Positions 1-12,529 of a DNA stretch of 64,000 bases are shown one piece after another. Below the pieces are notes generated by a model. That model saw only the letters and a list, made by a program, of their open reading frames with translations, did no database searches and had not been told where the DNA came from. Both the position numbers and the translations under genes were made by a program. The stretch is from Oasisia sp. SBJ-2009 (lineage: Eukaryota > Annelida > Polychaeta > Sabellida > Siboglinidae). Position 1 is the stretch's first letter. Every line of letters starts with the position of its first letter. The DNA lies in contig OZ024865.1 in the NCBI GenBank assembly GCA_964017155.1, forward strand, positions 44,949,196 through 45,013,195. The letters run 5' to 3'.

Positions 1-80
1 TAGTGGTGTATTCAAACACTTACTTCCTCTTTCCTAGCCTGGTTATTGTGTACTGTCTTTCTCAAAGAATAGCTATATTT

Positions 81-135
81 GTATGTATGTATGCATGTAA
101 TTATGTATGTATGTATGTATTTATGTTTGTATGTA
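81..135. repeat. ATGT tetranucleotide microsatellite
   Basis: Imperfect run of ATGT/TATG units seen directly. The open frame across it is an artefact of the repeat. The rest of 1-726 shows no gene I can support; it holds a perfect TGACGTCA (CRE-type) octamer at 281-288 about 450 bp before the first plus-strand ORF. Confidence 0.8.
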
Positions 136-726
136 AATATATGTATAAACATCGTGGATGGACCGAATTTATCAGTTTACTAAAGACAACAGGTTCTCGT
201 CCGCATGTTGATTATCAGCCCACGGCAATAGTGATTTTCAAATGGCTACAAGATATAGCATAGTATTGTTAAATTGCGAGTGACGTCATGGCAGCACTTG
301 CTATCCTGCTAAAGCTTAACAGTTGCATGGACTCCCTATATCGTTCTTGTTCACAAACACATTCCCAAATCCAACACCACAATATTAAAGGTTCACTATA
401 TCTACTGCGGTGTAATGTGAAGGAGGGATTTCTTTCAAACATTCCACCGGCTGTTTAAATTCATGCCATCTACACTAAGCTAGGCTCCATTGGACGCTCA
501 ACCCTTGTAATAACCGCCGTATCTCCTTTTTATCTGACCTAGTTGAACCCACGGTGAATGGCCAACACAGAGTTATCTATGATGGCCACAAGCAAAACAC
601 TTACACAGGCCAACTTAGCGGTTCTGAGTCGTCATGGTTCTCCACACAAACATTCGATTGCAAGCTTGATATCTGGATTGTTCGACCCGGTTGAACGGGT
701 ATTTCGCCGATTGGGACCCGTACAGG

Positions 727-1863
727 ATGGACGTGCAGAAGACACGGTCCATCGGCGAACCCGATCCGACTGCGATTCCACAGAAACATCGCAGCAGCCG
801 ACGTCACCGCCGCAGCCCTCGTCGTCAGAAAATCCCGTCGACACGGAAGAAGTCCCCGTCGCATCGTCGCCGATCTGCCAGCCCCCGTCGTCAATCGCCA
901 CCGAGTCGCCGCCGTACGAGCCCCCGTCGTCCGTCCCCGGCGAGACGCCCGTCGTCCCCCAGACGCCAGTCACCCCCGTCGAGGCGCGAGTCTTCTCCCC
1001 CCACACGCCAGTCTCCCACGAGGCGCCCGTCTCCCAACCGGAACGGCTACTCGTACCCCCACAGCGAGTACTCGGACACCTACACCGAGTATTCGGACAG
1101 CGACAGCGGCAGCTACAGCAGCTACACGTACTCAAGCAGCAGCAGCGAGGGCGACTCCTACGACAGCCGCGCCTACGAGCGTCGCGGACACACCCCGACC
1201 GACAACAGCCAGAGCCGTCGGCCCGCCACTCCGCCGGCCGACTACGACAGGCACGGTGGCGGCCGCTACAATGAGCCCATCAACCGGCAGCCGAACGGCG
1301 ACGACCTGGAGATGTACGCGCCGCGCTACACGCGCAACATGCCGAACCGGCGGTTGGCGAGAGAGGTGAACCCGTACAAGAAACGCCAACAAGAAACAAA
1401 CGAAGACGACGTGGCCTACACACGATTCCGGCGTCCAGCACGCGAGCAGAACCCGTATGCGAGCCTCTTCAAACCGGACGAGTCCGATATCAGACGCCAA
1501 CAAGAGACAAACGAAGATTACAAGAGCTCCTTCAAAGGCTTCAATCCGGACATCGAGTTCCGCGAGAACAAGGACCTGCGCCGCGAGGAGTCTCACCGGC
1601 GCCGCAAGAGCTCGCGCCGCAAGGAGAACGGCGACCGCGCGCAGCCGGCACGCTACCCGCGCGACCGCGAGTTCGGCCGCTCGATCCGCGCGGAAGAGCG
1701 CGCGCTCGGCGGCTCGGACTACGACGAGCACTCGCGCCGAGGAGGAGGCGACGACGACTCGCAGCTCAACTTCGATATGTCCCAGCGCGACGGCAGCAGG
1801 AGGCCGAATGGCCGCGACATCAACTTCGAGCGGCTGGAGAACTCGCTCGGCTATTACCCATAG
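727..1863 (+). CDS. Ser/Arg-rich hypothetical protein (378 aa, start uncertain)
   Basis: Open frame with its own GC-rich, codon-like composition, ending in TAG. The start ATG at 727 has A at -3 and G at +4. The frame is open upstream only to 670, so the start is either this ATG or a splice acceptor at 724-725 (weak, no pyrimidine tract). The N-terminal third is an RS domain: many SPRR, SPSR and RRxS dipeptide blocks, roughly residues 15-105. A Ser/Tyr/Asp-rich stretch follows (SYSS, YTEYSDSDSGS). The middle has two copies of RQQETNED at residues 220 and 257, each preceded by an ARE-x-NPY motif, so it is an internal 37-residue duplication. The C-terminal third is highly charged (Arg/Glu/Asp) and ends NSLGYYP. 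RS proteins of this look act in splicing or nuclear speckles, but there is no RRM or zinc finger here, so function is not assignable. It could be the last exon of a larger gene. An overlapping +1 frame (558-1274) is open but lacks its own sequence logic. Confidence 0.5.
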   Translation: MDVQKTRSIGEPDPTAIPQKHRSSRRHRRSPRRQKIPSTRKKSPSHRRRSASPRRQSPPSRRRTSPRRPSPARRPSSPRRQSPPSRRESSPPTRQSPTRRPSPNRNGYSYPHSEYSDTYTEYSDSDSGSYSSYTYSSSSSEGDSYDSRAYERRGHTPTDNSQSRRPATPPADYDRHGGGRYNEPINRQPNGDDLEMYAPRYTRNMPNRRLAREVNPYKKRQQETNEDDVAYTRFRRPAREQNPYASLFKPDESDIRRQQETNEDYKSSFKGFNPDIEFRENKDLRREESHRRRKSSRRKENGDRAQPARYPRDREFGRSIRAEERALGGSDYDEHSRRGGGDDDSQLNFDMSQRDGSRRPNGRDINFERLENSLGYYP

Positions 1864-2829
1864 CGGGCGATAATGCGGCGCGTCGCGAGGATGCACGCCG
1901 GATATCGGCGCGGTGACTTTACGCGCGGACGATAATTGGAGATAGTATGTATGCACGCGTGGCCATTGCCGCGCTTGTTAGGTAAACAAGCGTGCGGACG
2001 TATTGTGAAGATGGGAAATTGTCAGTTGTGTATGATGTATGACATCTTTCTTTCACATTACTTACTTCCGTTATAATTATTATTTTCTATTATATCGATC
2101 GTGGAGCGGAATCTGACTGTGCTGAGATGAGTAGTTTGTTAGTTGTTTGTCGTGTTGCGTAGAGCGTCGGTGGTTGCCCGCACATAACACAGCGTTAAGT
2201 CAATATCCTCGTGCTAACTCAGCTGAGTCTGAGAAGGAAATTATATTATAGTAACAATGTTTTGCTACACATTACAATGTCAATGCTACATTGTTCTACA
2301 TGAAACCTAGATGGCTGACACAGCGTGACGTCACACTCTTAACCACATTTTAGAAGACTCAAGTATCTCAAACATGTGCCGGGGGCGCCCATTTCACACT
2401 CTGTTATAGTGTGGTCACGTGACCGTAGCTTGTTCGAGTTGCAACCTTTAGAGTGACACTGTAATACGGTGAAATGTCCTTGATAATTATAAGTTAATTA
2501 CGTACAAGTACAAGCGCCAACTCGGGGATTGTAATCTAGAATGTTATTCACTCTAACCACATATCATGGTATATCGAGGGACACAGTTTTAGAAATGCAT
2601 AATATATAGAACATGCATAACACAACATATCAGTAATTACAACTGGATAACAATTACCCAGCTATACCCGTGGAAAATTACATTTATACAGGTTCATGAA
2701 CAACACACTAGGTGGCAGGTCATTGATCATACAGTTTTAAGTTTTAGGAAAAAAATTGCCAGATCATTAATTTTGTCTGGCTCACTTGTCTGTAGCATAT
2801 GAGTAAAATTTTAAAATGTATACATTTGC
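1864..2829. other. Intergenic / probable 3' UTR of the SR-rich ORF
   Basis: AT-rich and non-coding in all frames. No clear polyadenylation signal was located before the adjoining LINE relic. A second perfect TGACGTCA octamer lies at 2326-2333. Nothing else supportable. Confidence 0.4.
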
Positions 2830-4262
2830 ACTCATCCTATTACATGAAGATATATTATTTAGTTCTCAGGTCATCCAACTTTGTATATTCATATAAAAAG
2901 TGAATTTCATCACATAATACCACTTTGTCACAAATGGTGCAGTCTCTCACTCCTAGGCATGTTGGAGTTATATTGTATGGGTTATTAATAGGTAATTTAT
3001 GTGTACCTATTCTGAAGTGGAATAACGCTTTTTTGACTGTTCAGGAAGAATTTCAGTATACATTTCTTTACAATGTGATATATTAAATAGCTGATACATC
3101 ACATTATTATCATCTGTAATTCTACTGTGCCATAGTTGCTTAAATTGATCACATTCACGTTTCTGTATACTCTTGGCATCAATGTTATGATCTTGCTTTA
3201 ACTATATATATATATATATATATAATTAATGCCATTTGTTTGAAAGATGTTACTAATGTATTTAATCCAGGGTGAGAGGTGTACATCTTTACAATAAAGA
3301 TTATATAAGATTATGTGCATGACCTTATTAAGGTTTTTATTGCTGCTTTTTAATAGTTTTGTCCAAAAACAAACCATTCTCTGCTTTATGGTAACTGACA
3401 GTGGGTATCTGCCTAGCTCTCCATATATTGGCTTATTATGAGAACATTTTGACACTCCAAAAATAAATTTACATAATTTAGTATGCCCTTTCTCCAGGAT
3501 ATCAAAATTTTCATAACCATACAATAAGATTAGCTCTACAGTCTACAGTCTACACACTTGTCAAATAACTTAAGCATAACATCAGTTGGTAGATTTAGTC
3601 TCCTGCCTTTTTGTATAAGTGAATACATAGCCTTTGAAACTTTGTCATACAACAAACCTTTAGCTTTAACAGAGGATCCATTCCAATTAAAGCAAATACA
3701 AAGGTATATGTAAAGGATCAGGTACTTGATCGAGATCCGTATTAGCAAATTTAAATGTACGTATATTACGTATCCTTGTCTTTGACGTGGCAAAGACCAT
3801 CATTTGTATTTTACTGATATTAATCTTCAGTTTGTTACAGATACAGTATTCATTCAATAGATCAAGATTCCTATGCATGTCATGCTCATTTTCGACCGTT
3901 ATGACAGTGTCATTTGCATACAGGCGAACAAACAGATTATACATTCTATTAATACCATAATTGCTGTCATTACGCAGTTTGTCAATACTTTTTATAGTGT
4001 ATTCCATTTCTATGCTGAGGAGAATGTTTCCGTATCATTGAGAAATAGTGCAAACAAAAGTGGTGATAACTTTATTTTTTCCTAGTCTCAATCCTGCAAG
4101 TGATTCGGAACATTGCGATTGCACACCATTGTTCGTGACACATGATTTGATTGATTTTTACACATTCAGTATAACATTATTAAGTACTTTTCCATATGAT
4201 ATTAGTTTTTCCTATAACATTGCTCAGTTGATCGAGTCAAATGCCTCACTAAAATAAATGTT
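2830..4262 (-). mobile_element. Decayed non-LTR retrotransposon, reverse-transcriptase C-terminal half
   Basis: Read on the minus strand, stops and frameshifts interrupt an otherwise collinear LINE protein. First comes a degraded SEAFDSI block near 4255. Then comes LFVRLYANDTVI near 3950-3910, the YADD box with the first Asp changed to Asn. It is followed by NLDLLNEYC, KLKINISK and MMVFATSK, then by the thumb and post-RT region (YGYENFDILEKGHTKLCKF near 3520, IYGELGRYPLSV near 3440). The tail (HFRIGTHKLPINNPYN near 3030) contains a Cys-rich LGVRDCTICDK block near 2940. The order matches an invertebrate LINE ORF2 C-terminal half. Not active. The fragment at 11710-12432 looks like the matching upstream part of the same family. 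Confidence 0.8.
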
Positions 4263-5623
4263 CTACCTTGACATAAACAATTCAACAATACACTTAAAGG
4301 TACTCAATCCACTCGTTTGCTAATCGCCAAACCGGTTCTTTTATTACCAGATGTGTAATGTGTTAATAGTTTAACTAGTATGCACAGTCAGTTAATTTTT
4401 TTAATGCGTACTTGTCATTTTATAATTGTAAAAAAAGAATCGCCGTTACACCGGGTATAACTGGCGAAACAATCAGCATCTGCCGACGCCCTGTGCTTTT
4501 TGGGTCACGTGTTTTATGCGAGATCGACTTACTACGGCACAATAACAAATCGCACGTGCTTTTGCGCGTCATGACTAAGTTTGCAAGTCAAAGGCAGTGA
4601 TTCTTCTATGAAGGTACGCATTAAGTGCATTAACGCAGTCACCAACAAGAGCGAGTAGTCGGGGGCTAATTCACTCTTGTGAACGTTGACTCGACGCGGA
4701 TTCTCTAACTTGTAAGATTATAATAAATATAAGTCTGACAGTGTCACTGACAAGGCAAGCCAGTTTGAGTTGACAGTCGCCATCGCATCGGGATCGCCAT
4801 CGATATCGCTCAGCATCATAACCTGTGTAAGTGTGTTGATATGTACCGGTATTGTATTTGATTACGCAGGATCTTGTTAATAAACTTAGTAATTGCGAAA
4901 CTACATATCCAGAGAGAATAGATGACGTGAGGAACGAAATTAAAAATAAAATTGACATCGGGGACGGGTAATAGGCTCTTGTCGGTCGGGCAAGAAACGT
5001 TGTATTTTTAGGGGGAGCATCCGTTATCTTGTGTAACAGAACGTCAAATGGAGAATTATATTATATTTCACAATTATTAAAACAGTGTTTTGCGACTCAC
5101 ATTTCAGTACTATTACTGAATGTTGATTTTTATTATATGTTATGCAAAATAATATAAATTTGTATAACAGCGATGATTGATGGTGGTGATTTTTTTCAAT
5201 AAAAATAAACATGAAAATAAAATGTTAATACAGTAGGTGTACATTATATCATGCAAGTATTACATATAACATTCTTGCACTTGTTTCCATTGTAGTCAAT
5301 GCCTGGCTGTAGTCTATGTACATGGTACCTTTCAACTCACACATGCCAGCTGTTTTCAAATATTTATCAACATTTTCATCGCAGCAGTATCTGAATGCAT
5401 AATATATTCAAATTATAATGTTGCTACAGGCCACACTACAATACAAAAGTGAGACAAGGGAGAGGAGAGGCTAAGATTAAGGCAGTCACATGGGTATGGC
5501 AGATGCAGGGAGGATACGTAGTCTGCGGGAGGCTCACATCTGATCAATCCAGGTAATTTAAACATTTTAACAATCAACAATGTATAAATTATAAAAATAT
5601 GTTAATATGTCCATTTAAATATA
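4263..5623. other. Intergenic, AT-rich
   Basis: No coding exon, RNA gene or clear repeat boundary seen on either strand. Short ORFs of 60-95 codons carry no recognisable motif. Confidence 0.4.
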
Positions 5624-6778
5624 CAGTAGAACCTGTCTTGTAGGGACACCTGTCCAGCCAAGCAAAAGTGTCCCTACATTGCAGGTGTCCTCTCATCACA
5701 GGGACAGTAATTTGCGGCATTTTTCCCAAACATACAATTTTTATTTAAATCCACATTACAACATGCATAAATCACTTTTATACCCACAGTTATAATACCC
5801 ATACAACTTAAGTGTAATAATATATCATTTAATATTACAGTAGAATCCCTCATTTAAGACAGTTTTGGATTAATTCATAATAATTAATGTCCATAATAGC
5901 ATGTATGCTTTTGAAAACAAAGTAAGTATTAAAATGCACAAAATACAAATTAGAAAATAATTAAATGAGACGACACATTAACAACAATATTTGCATATAT
6001 TTTGTGTGTGACATGTTTCATTATAAGTTTAATTTTGAATAGTTTTACAATATAATAAATAATTATTATCTGATTGTGATTAAAATTTGGTCTGAGGGCC
6101 TAAAAAGTGCTGCCACCTCACGGCGTCTGGGTAATCACGCAGCGGTCGCCATTTTGTTTATCGTTTCAGCGGCGCAAAACGATAATTTACTTTCTAATCT
6201 AACCATGAAAACGACTTCTTACAGCCGTCAAACTTCTTGTCTGATAACTTATATACACATGCACACGCTAGGTTACAAAATAAAATAATTTAAATTCACT
6301 TAAAGAATACAATTCACAAATCAAAATCGTGGTAACTCGACATCACCGGCGCCGGTAACGTGCAGGCCGAGGATTACCGTGGCGTAACGTCAATATTTTA
6401 TCGCTGCGTCACTACATAAATGAGATTCAGAAATGTTGGTTTTACCTAAACTAACATGAAACTTAGCATAAACTCAGTAGGCCTATCTTACGTTTGTTAT
6501 CGCTCGACATAACTAGAAACTTGGGAGAAAAATTAAATAAGTGTGGCTCTATAGATCGATTGCGAGAGCGACTGAAATGAGTCACCAACTGTGAGTCGAG
6601 TTAAAGTTAACTGTCCGCCCTAGCAGGTGAAAAATAACAAAAAATCGCTGTCCGCGTCCACCAGGTGGCCGCTCATTTCAGGGACATTTCCGTTGAAAAG
6701 TGATCGGGACATCGGAAAACTGTCCGTACATAGCAGGTGGTCGCTCATCGCGGGGGCCGCTGAAGACAGGTTCTACTG
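5624..6778. mobile_element. pogo/Tigger-type non-autonomous DNA transposon
   Basis: Left end CAGTAGAACCTGTCT at 5624 and right end AGACAGGTTCTACTG ending at 6778 are exact inverted repeats over 15 bp, each flanked by TA (5622-5623 and 6779-6780). A CAGTAGAACCT-like terminus with TA duplication is characteristic of pogo/Tigger (TcMar-Tigger) elements. Both subterminal regions carry repeats of GGGACA/TGTCC and GCAGGTG motifs (5640-5710 and 6610-6770), as in other members. No transposase ORF remains in the 1155-bp element, so it would depend on a helper. A second CAGTAGAAT-like terminus at 5839 may mark a nested or truncated relative. Confidence 0.85.
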
Positions 6779-6780
6779 TA

Positions 6781-7977
6781 CATTTGTTTTCATTAACATA
6801 TTATCTTGAACATGGAAAACTAAAATAACCTTTGCTCTTGCATAATGCATATTATACCCAGTGTGTCAACACATACATTAATGCACATACACTGTGTGAG
6901 TCATGGGGCATGGCTACATAGATCAATTTTTAAAATTACCTTCAAAATGGTGCATTTTTAAGGATGTTTTAACTTATTCCCTGGGAAATAGAGAGGAAAC
7001 AAATTCACGGCTACAAGTGTAAACATGTTTATAGCATGAAATACCTATGAGGTGGCCATCCTGGCATATTTTGTGCAAAATGGCTTAGAAAAACACTGAG
7101 GTGGTCCACCTCACTCATCATATAGCAGGGGAAATACTGAAGCGGTGACTCAAGAAATCAATAATACAGTTTTGAAGAAGGTAGACATACATATTATGAA
7201 TGCTTGAATATTTTCTGAGGGAATGTGCTGTTGGCATCACAATAACCTTATTTTGTCATTTCCAACATTTGCGTTGATCAGACAACCTCACATATTCATG
7301 GTTGACATAAAATGTCAAAAATGAATATGTGTACACCATGTAGTGGTTATTGCATTGCATCATTATTTACTCCCAACTCCACTACCATGATGCATGTTGT
7401 TTGTTTACTGAAACTGAATACATGCTTTTCTTTAATAGTCAACAAGAAACTGAACAATGCTTAATACCACTAGTTCAACAAGTTACAGGACAGTTGTATT
7501 TGTGGACAGGACTATACAGCTATGAGCCGTGCAAGATGCTGCATATTAAATGTCAAGTATTCGAATGTACTCTGCAGTACTGGTGGTGTGTACACTGGCT
7601 TCCATGCTGGTCAGATACCCTGACTGACTAGAATGTGGAATGCAGAGTGCTTGACATGCGAATATGATGACGCCTGACTAACTTTGCAGTTGGTGATGGA
7701 ACTGTGGATGCCATGGTCTGTCAAATATGGCATGAACCTTTGGTCAACCTGTCTCGACACTGTAAGACAGGTTTGACATTCTTTGGTGAATTACATCAGC
7801 TTGGATATCGATGACATTGTGTGAGTTCACTCTCTTTGATGATACTGCATACCAGCTTCCTGGCATTTTGCTGTACATCCACATCTGCCTATACAAGAAA
7901 CAAAGTGACAATTAACATGGCTCTGACATGTATGATATTTAATATGTGACAACACACGTAGCCAAAGTCAATATCAT
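6781..7977. other. Intergenic
   Basis: No supported gene. The longest ORF (7350-7631, +) has no motif I recognise. The stretch 7480-7860 has a somewhat protein-like texture with several stops and could be a decayed transposon ORF, but I cannot name it. Confidence 0.35.
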
Positions 7978-7985
7978 GGTAATAA

Positions 7986-9252
7986 TTCATAGATGGAGTG
8001 AGTACAATCCAAATGTACTCGAGTACGAGTACGATTACTTTGAACATGCATGAGTACGAGTACTCAGAAAACAAATGTACTCGAGTACGATTACTTTAGA
8101 ATGTACTCAAGTACGAGTACGATTATTTTAGAATGTAATCATGATTACTGGTACTTTCACGATTACTTTAATGAATATCCTGTTTCTACCGTAAATGTGA
8201 CCTCCATGGAATCAGGTGTCATTCATTTTTTGTTGCTTGCCAATATCTAGTGTTCTAACTGATTACTGCTAACTGCTATCCACTGTCCAGATGTTATTAT
8301 TATTATAAATCATCAGATGACTTTCTCGTGTGTTGAATGAACCATTTAATACTGGATTGATACTCAAGATGTCCATATATCATGATACTACAAACTAAAG
8401 GTATCATAGTGATACTGTATCAAATAGCATACAAGTGTTATAATGAGTGTCAATTTAGTGGTGGTTCAACTATGTCAATGAAGTATCAAGAGGAAAATAT
8501 TAAACTTCTGAATCAAATACAAATATGATGCATTTAAGAATTTCAAATGTCCCCTTTTAAATGTCAAATACACATGATCAAATATAAATTATACAATAAC
8601 AACATTTCAAATCCAAGGGATCATATTAGCAATAATATCCAATTCAAATATGTCATATATCAGATGGGACAAACAGTTGGGGATTTAGACAGGTTTACAG
8701 TTTACACTTACTTAAACATAATGGACAGGGATTTAGCAGCTAACTGCCCAGTCATTCACACCATACTGAAAGAGCAAACAGTACAGGTGGGGCTGTGGCA
8801 TGGCTTCTACAATTACAAAGCAAGATGTTAGGGGATGCTTATCGCCTGCAGTGCTTCCCTGGGACTGTCACAATATAACTTGTACTTTGTACTAAGCAGG
8901 AGGGTGGGGAGATGTGGCTTCTCTGGGAAGAGAAGGTATTAATTAGGGAAATCTGACTGAATATTTATTTAACTGAAATGCTCAACAGTAATAGAAAATG
9001 AATACCTCGATTATTATTACATTTATTAGATTACTTCTAATATTGCTATTTTTATCTGTCTAATATATTTGCTTGCAACTGTTCATATGAAAAAAATGTA
9101 ATCGTGAGAAGTAATCGTGAGTACGATTATATTGGTAATGTACTCGAGGACGATTCCTTTCCTTCGTACTCGAGTCCTCGTACTCAAAAAGCACTCGTAC
9201 TTGAGTACGAGTACATGACTACGAGTACACTAGTACAATTACTCCATCTCTG
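7986..9252. mobile_element. hAT-like non-autonomous transposon with GTACTCGAGTAC subterminal repeats
   Basis: The left end (CATAGATGGAGTGAGTAC from 7988) is inverted to the right end (CAGAGATGGAGTAATTGTAC, reverse strand from 9252). The CAGAGATGG terminus resembles hAT ends. Flanking 8-mers GGTAATAA (7978-7985) and GGTAATAT (9253-9260) match at 7 of 8 positions, the hAT target-duplication length. Both subterminal zones (8005-8125 and 9110-9240) are packed with CGAGTAC/GTACTCG motifs in alternating orientation, probably transposase-binding sites. About 900 bp of interior has no transposase coding. The exact left boundary is uncertain by 2 bp. Confidence 0.65.
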
Positions 9253-9260
9253 GGTAATAT

Positions 9261-11709
9261 AATTGTTTTATTTGTGTTATAAAATTTGCATGCCCACATG
9301 TTATATATACATTACTCAGACCTGTTATATTGAACATTTCTACTAATGTAGGAAACATTCTGCCACACTGAAATAAATATGTGAAGATACTAATTGTACA
9401 AAAGAAAAGTATTCACCATTATCTCTAGCCAGTACTCTTCATAGAATTGAGTAACATATAGCAATTGCACATGTAACTCTCAGCCACATGGCAAGGACCC
9501 TGACTAGTTTACCCACTTTTTATGTGTAAAGATACAAAACATTAAATATATTTTAAAACAAGTTATTTTATATCTACTGATTTTTTTAAAATAAAGTATA
9601 ATCTAGTTACTTTATTTAATATATTTATTATTTATAAAGCACAATATCCAACATGGTCACAAAGTGCTGTGCATATTTGTTATGTACATAATGTTATTAT
9701 ATGTACATAGTATGTATATTATGTTATCTATTTACAGCATGTTTCTGTAACAATTGTGTGTGTGTTATGGGTGAACCTTCATACGACAATTCTTTCAGAA
9801 TATTGAAAAACTTTCCCATGACATGTATCACTAAGCACAAGTTTGCTAAAGCTAATGTCTTCTCTGTGAAAGGCATAATTTGAAAACCTAATGAATGGGA
9901 TTAATGTTTTTGAACTAATTAGTATTTGATATACCATGTGCTGGATGCTCGGTGAAACGAAAGTAACTGTTTTGTTTACATTTACCTAGTTAACACGTTT
10001 TCAATTTTGTCCTAAGTTTTTTATTACTGCTTTGCTTGTTATCTGATGAAATAAATACATATATCACGTGCAGTGATTGTACCTGTGGTTTTACTTATAT
10101 TGTGCTTGCCATTATTTTGTAGTTAATTTCATGAAATAGTTTTGATAAAATGTTTTTACTTTATGATATCTTTACTTATATACAATTTAACAAGTACACC
10201 CACCCATTAATACAGACAAATAAAATATCACACAGAGGGGCAGATTCAGAAATCGTCTTGAGGGCACAAAAACCTACTGGCCTTTGAACCAAATTGTGTC
10301 ACAACTTATTATTATCACTTAAACTGGGTCATATTTCAAACAATATTGAGGCACATTAGCATTGATCTATTATAAAAAGTTTGTAGGCATACCAAATTCC
10401 TACAGCGTAGGAGGCACATCCACAGGACCCCGGGCCCCCTGGATTCACAAATGACATACATCTGTAAATTTGTTATAAAACTTTTATAAAAAATGTACAG
10501 GTTAAAAATTAAAAGGTTTGTTGAGAGAGTAAATTATTGTATATTACAACACTCATTTACCTGAGATGAAGAGCTTTTCCGCATGCCCTATGGTGATGAC
10601 ACCTCAAGTTCTGAAAATGTGACACATTTAAATGTTAATGTACTTGAAAAACTTGCAATGTTATGAACGATCACCTCCCAGGCTTCCAAATGCAAGCAAT
10701 ATCTTGTTATTTTATTATATTAACGTTACTAATAAATTAAAATAATATGTATATACCTATTTTTATGTATTAAATTATCATAAAATTTTGCTTAATGTAT
10801 TAAATTATTATTATAAATGTATTAAATATTGTCATTATGAATAAGTATAATGCAGGCCTAAGTATAACTGTTAGTGTTACGAATCACTTATAATGCATTT
10901 ACATTATGCCTAGCTACTATTAGGCTAATTAAGCCTACAGTGGTAGTTAATTAATCTTAGCCTTAGGATATTAACCTGCTACCTATCATATGTGACATAA
11001 ACATTACATAGTTACAGTATTATAATAAATCACTGGCATGTGATAGTCATATAGGCGGCCCATAGTCTATGCCTGGCGTAGTCATAATCATAGCACAGCC
11101 ATACCTTCAACCTTGCCATTTTGTCGTACCATGGGCCTGGCATTGCCATTGGGCTTGGGCTGAATAAGCGCCAAGGTTGAAGGTAAACAATAACATAAAT
11201 TTAGTAAAAACAACAGAAATATCAATGACGTATACTCATACGCCTAAATATATATATGTGATTATAGCTGAGCAATTCGTAATTACTAACCAATCTGGAA
11301 GAACATCTGTACGAACGCTGCATGTGGACTGTGTCTGGTCTGGACTGTAGACAGTGTAGTCAGTGATAGCACGGTGCCCGTAGGCGTAGCTTGCAAAGGG
11401 CACTTTCACTGTTCCGAAGGCGAAGTCATTCTGTTCACTGCTAAGTTCTATATTCTTTCACAATCATGCGTCGATGCTGTCTTTGTCTGCTTAATTTGCC
11501 GTGTTGGTGGCATATAAAAATTATATTTGTGCCTACACTCGCCGTTTCTAAACGTAAACAACTGGACAGGGTCAATCTCGCCCCAAGCCTCGTTCGCGTG
11601 AAGACTAAAGCGTATTCCGCTCAAAACTCCATTTCCATAGTTAGGAATCGTACATAGTTTCTACACGCTCCGTGTAGAAACAAAAATCGAAAAAGTTCGC
11701 ATTTGTTCT
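9261..11709. other. Intergenic or long TRMT2A intron; AT-rich, repeats only
   Basis: I searched both strands for the missing TRMT2A catalytic exons and found none. A region at 9600-9680 resembles common interspersed-repeat 3' ends, but its class is uncertain. A GC-richer block at 11290-11460 has no coding sense. Confidence 0.35.
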
Positions 11710-12432
11710 ATTAATTGAAGAACATTGAAGTAACATGTCTGCATAAACCAACTAGTAAATCATTCGGGTGTATTTGATACGTTACGCTTTTTGTGAAATG
11801 ACTAATAATCGCTAGGAGCAAACGATTTTTACGGGAATGAGTATCTTTAAGTGACAATATTTGGTCGGTTGTAGAATAGCCTTTCCTAAAACCAGCTTGG
11901 GCTTCACTCATTATTTGTTTCAAGTTTATAAAGGCTGTTAGTCTTTTCTTATGATAGAAGTGAATAATTTTCCTAAGCAGCTAAGAAGAGTTATCCCTCT
12001 GTAAATGTCAGGCTAATTAATGTCACCCTTATTTATATATATATGTTTTATTATGACAATAAACCAATCATGTGGTGTATGCTCAGTAATACAACATTAG
12101 AGATTTGTGTTAGCATATGCAAGTGATCTTCTGACTGAAAAAGCTCCGATCATTTCGTTAATAATATTATCTTCCCAGCACGCCTTCCCATTTTTAAATC
12201 TTTTCACAGCTGTCGTCATTTCTGCCTCAGAAATTGGTAGATTTCATGTCTCGGACTCTGAGTATTCATAAGTTACACGGCTTGACATTTCAGTTCCATT
12301 CATGTCACACTCAAACTCAGCTTCATTTTCTTCAGTAGAATTTAATTCTGAAAAGTGTTCAAGAAACTCACCAGTACATATAAAGCCATGGCCAGAAAAT
12401 ACCAGACCAAGAAATTCCTGAACTTTAAACAT
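11710..12432 (-). mobile_element. Decayed non-LTR retrotransposon, RT N-terminal part
   Basis: Minus-strand reading gives, in order with stops between: FLEHFSELNSTEEN (12360-12320), ISEAEMTTAVKRFKNGKAC (near 12230-12175) followed by DNIINEMI, then the RT fingers signature QAGFRKGYSTTDQI (11905-11860). This is the order seen in LINE reverse transcriptases upstream of the catalytic YxDD. It lies just downstream of the last identified TRMT2A exon and is probably an insertion in its next intron. Same family as 2830-4262 is plausible but not proven. Confidence 0.75.
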
Positions 12433-12529
12433 TATATTTATCTATACATATTTTGCGTATATAATTTAGTGTGACAAACGTTACAAGCGTGTTTAATACA
12501 TATTGAACCCATGTCACAACATTCACTAC

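Noticed and set aside
14..120. Plus-strand ORF 3-263
   Set aside because: Mostly microsatellite translation (Val/Cys/Met/Tyr repeats), no motif.
558..1274. 238-codon ORF overlapping the SR-rich frame
   Set aside because: ATG context is poor (T at -3), and the RS repeats, internal duplication and natural end are in the other frame. Kept as a minor alternative.
10561..10610. Candidate next TRMT2A exon on the minus strand (acceptor ttttcag, donor gtaaat)
   Set aside because: Splice sites look good, but joining phase 2 of the previous exon gives a stop after one codon, and no other frame matches the family.
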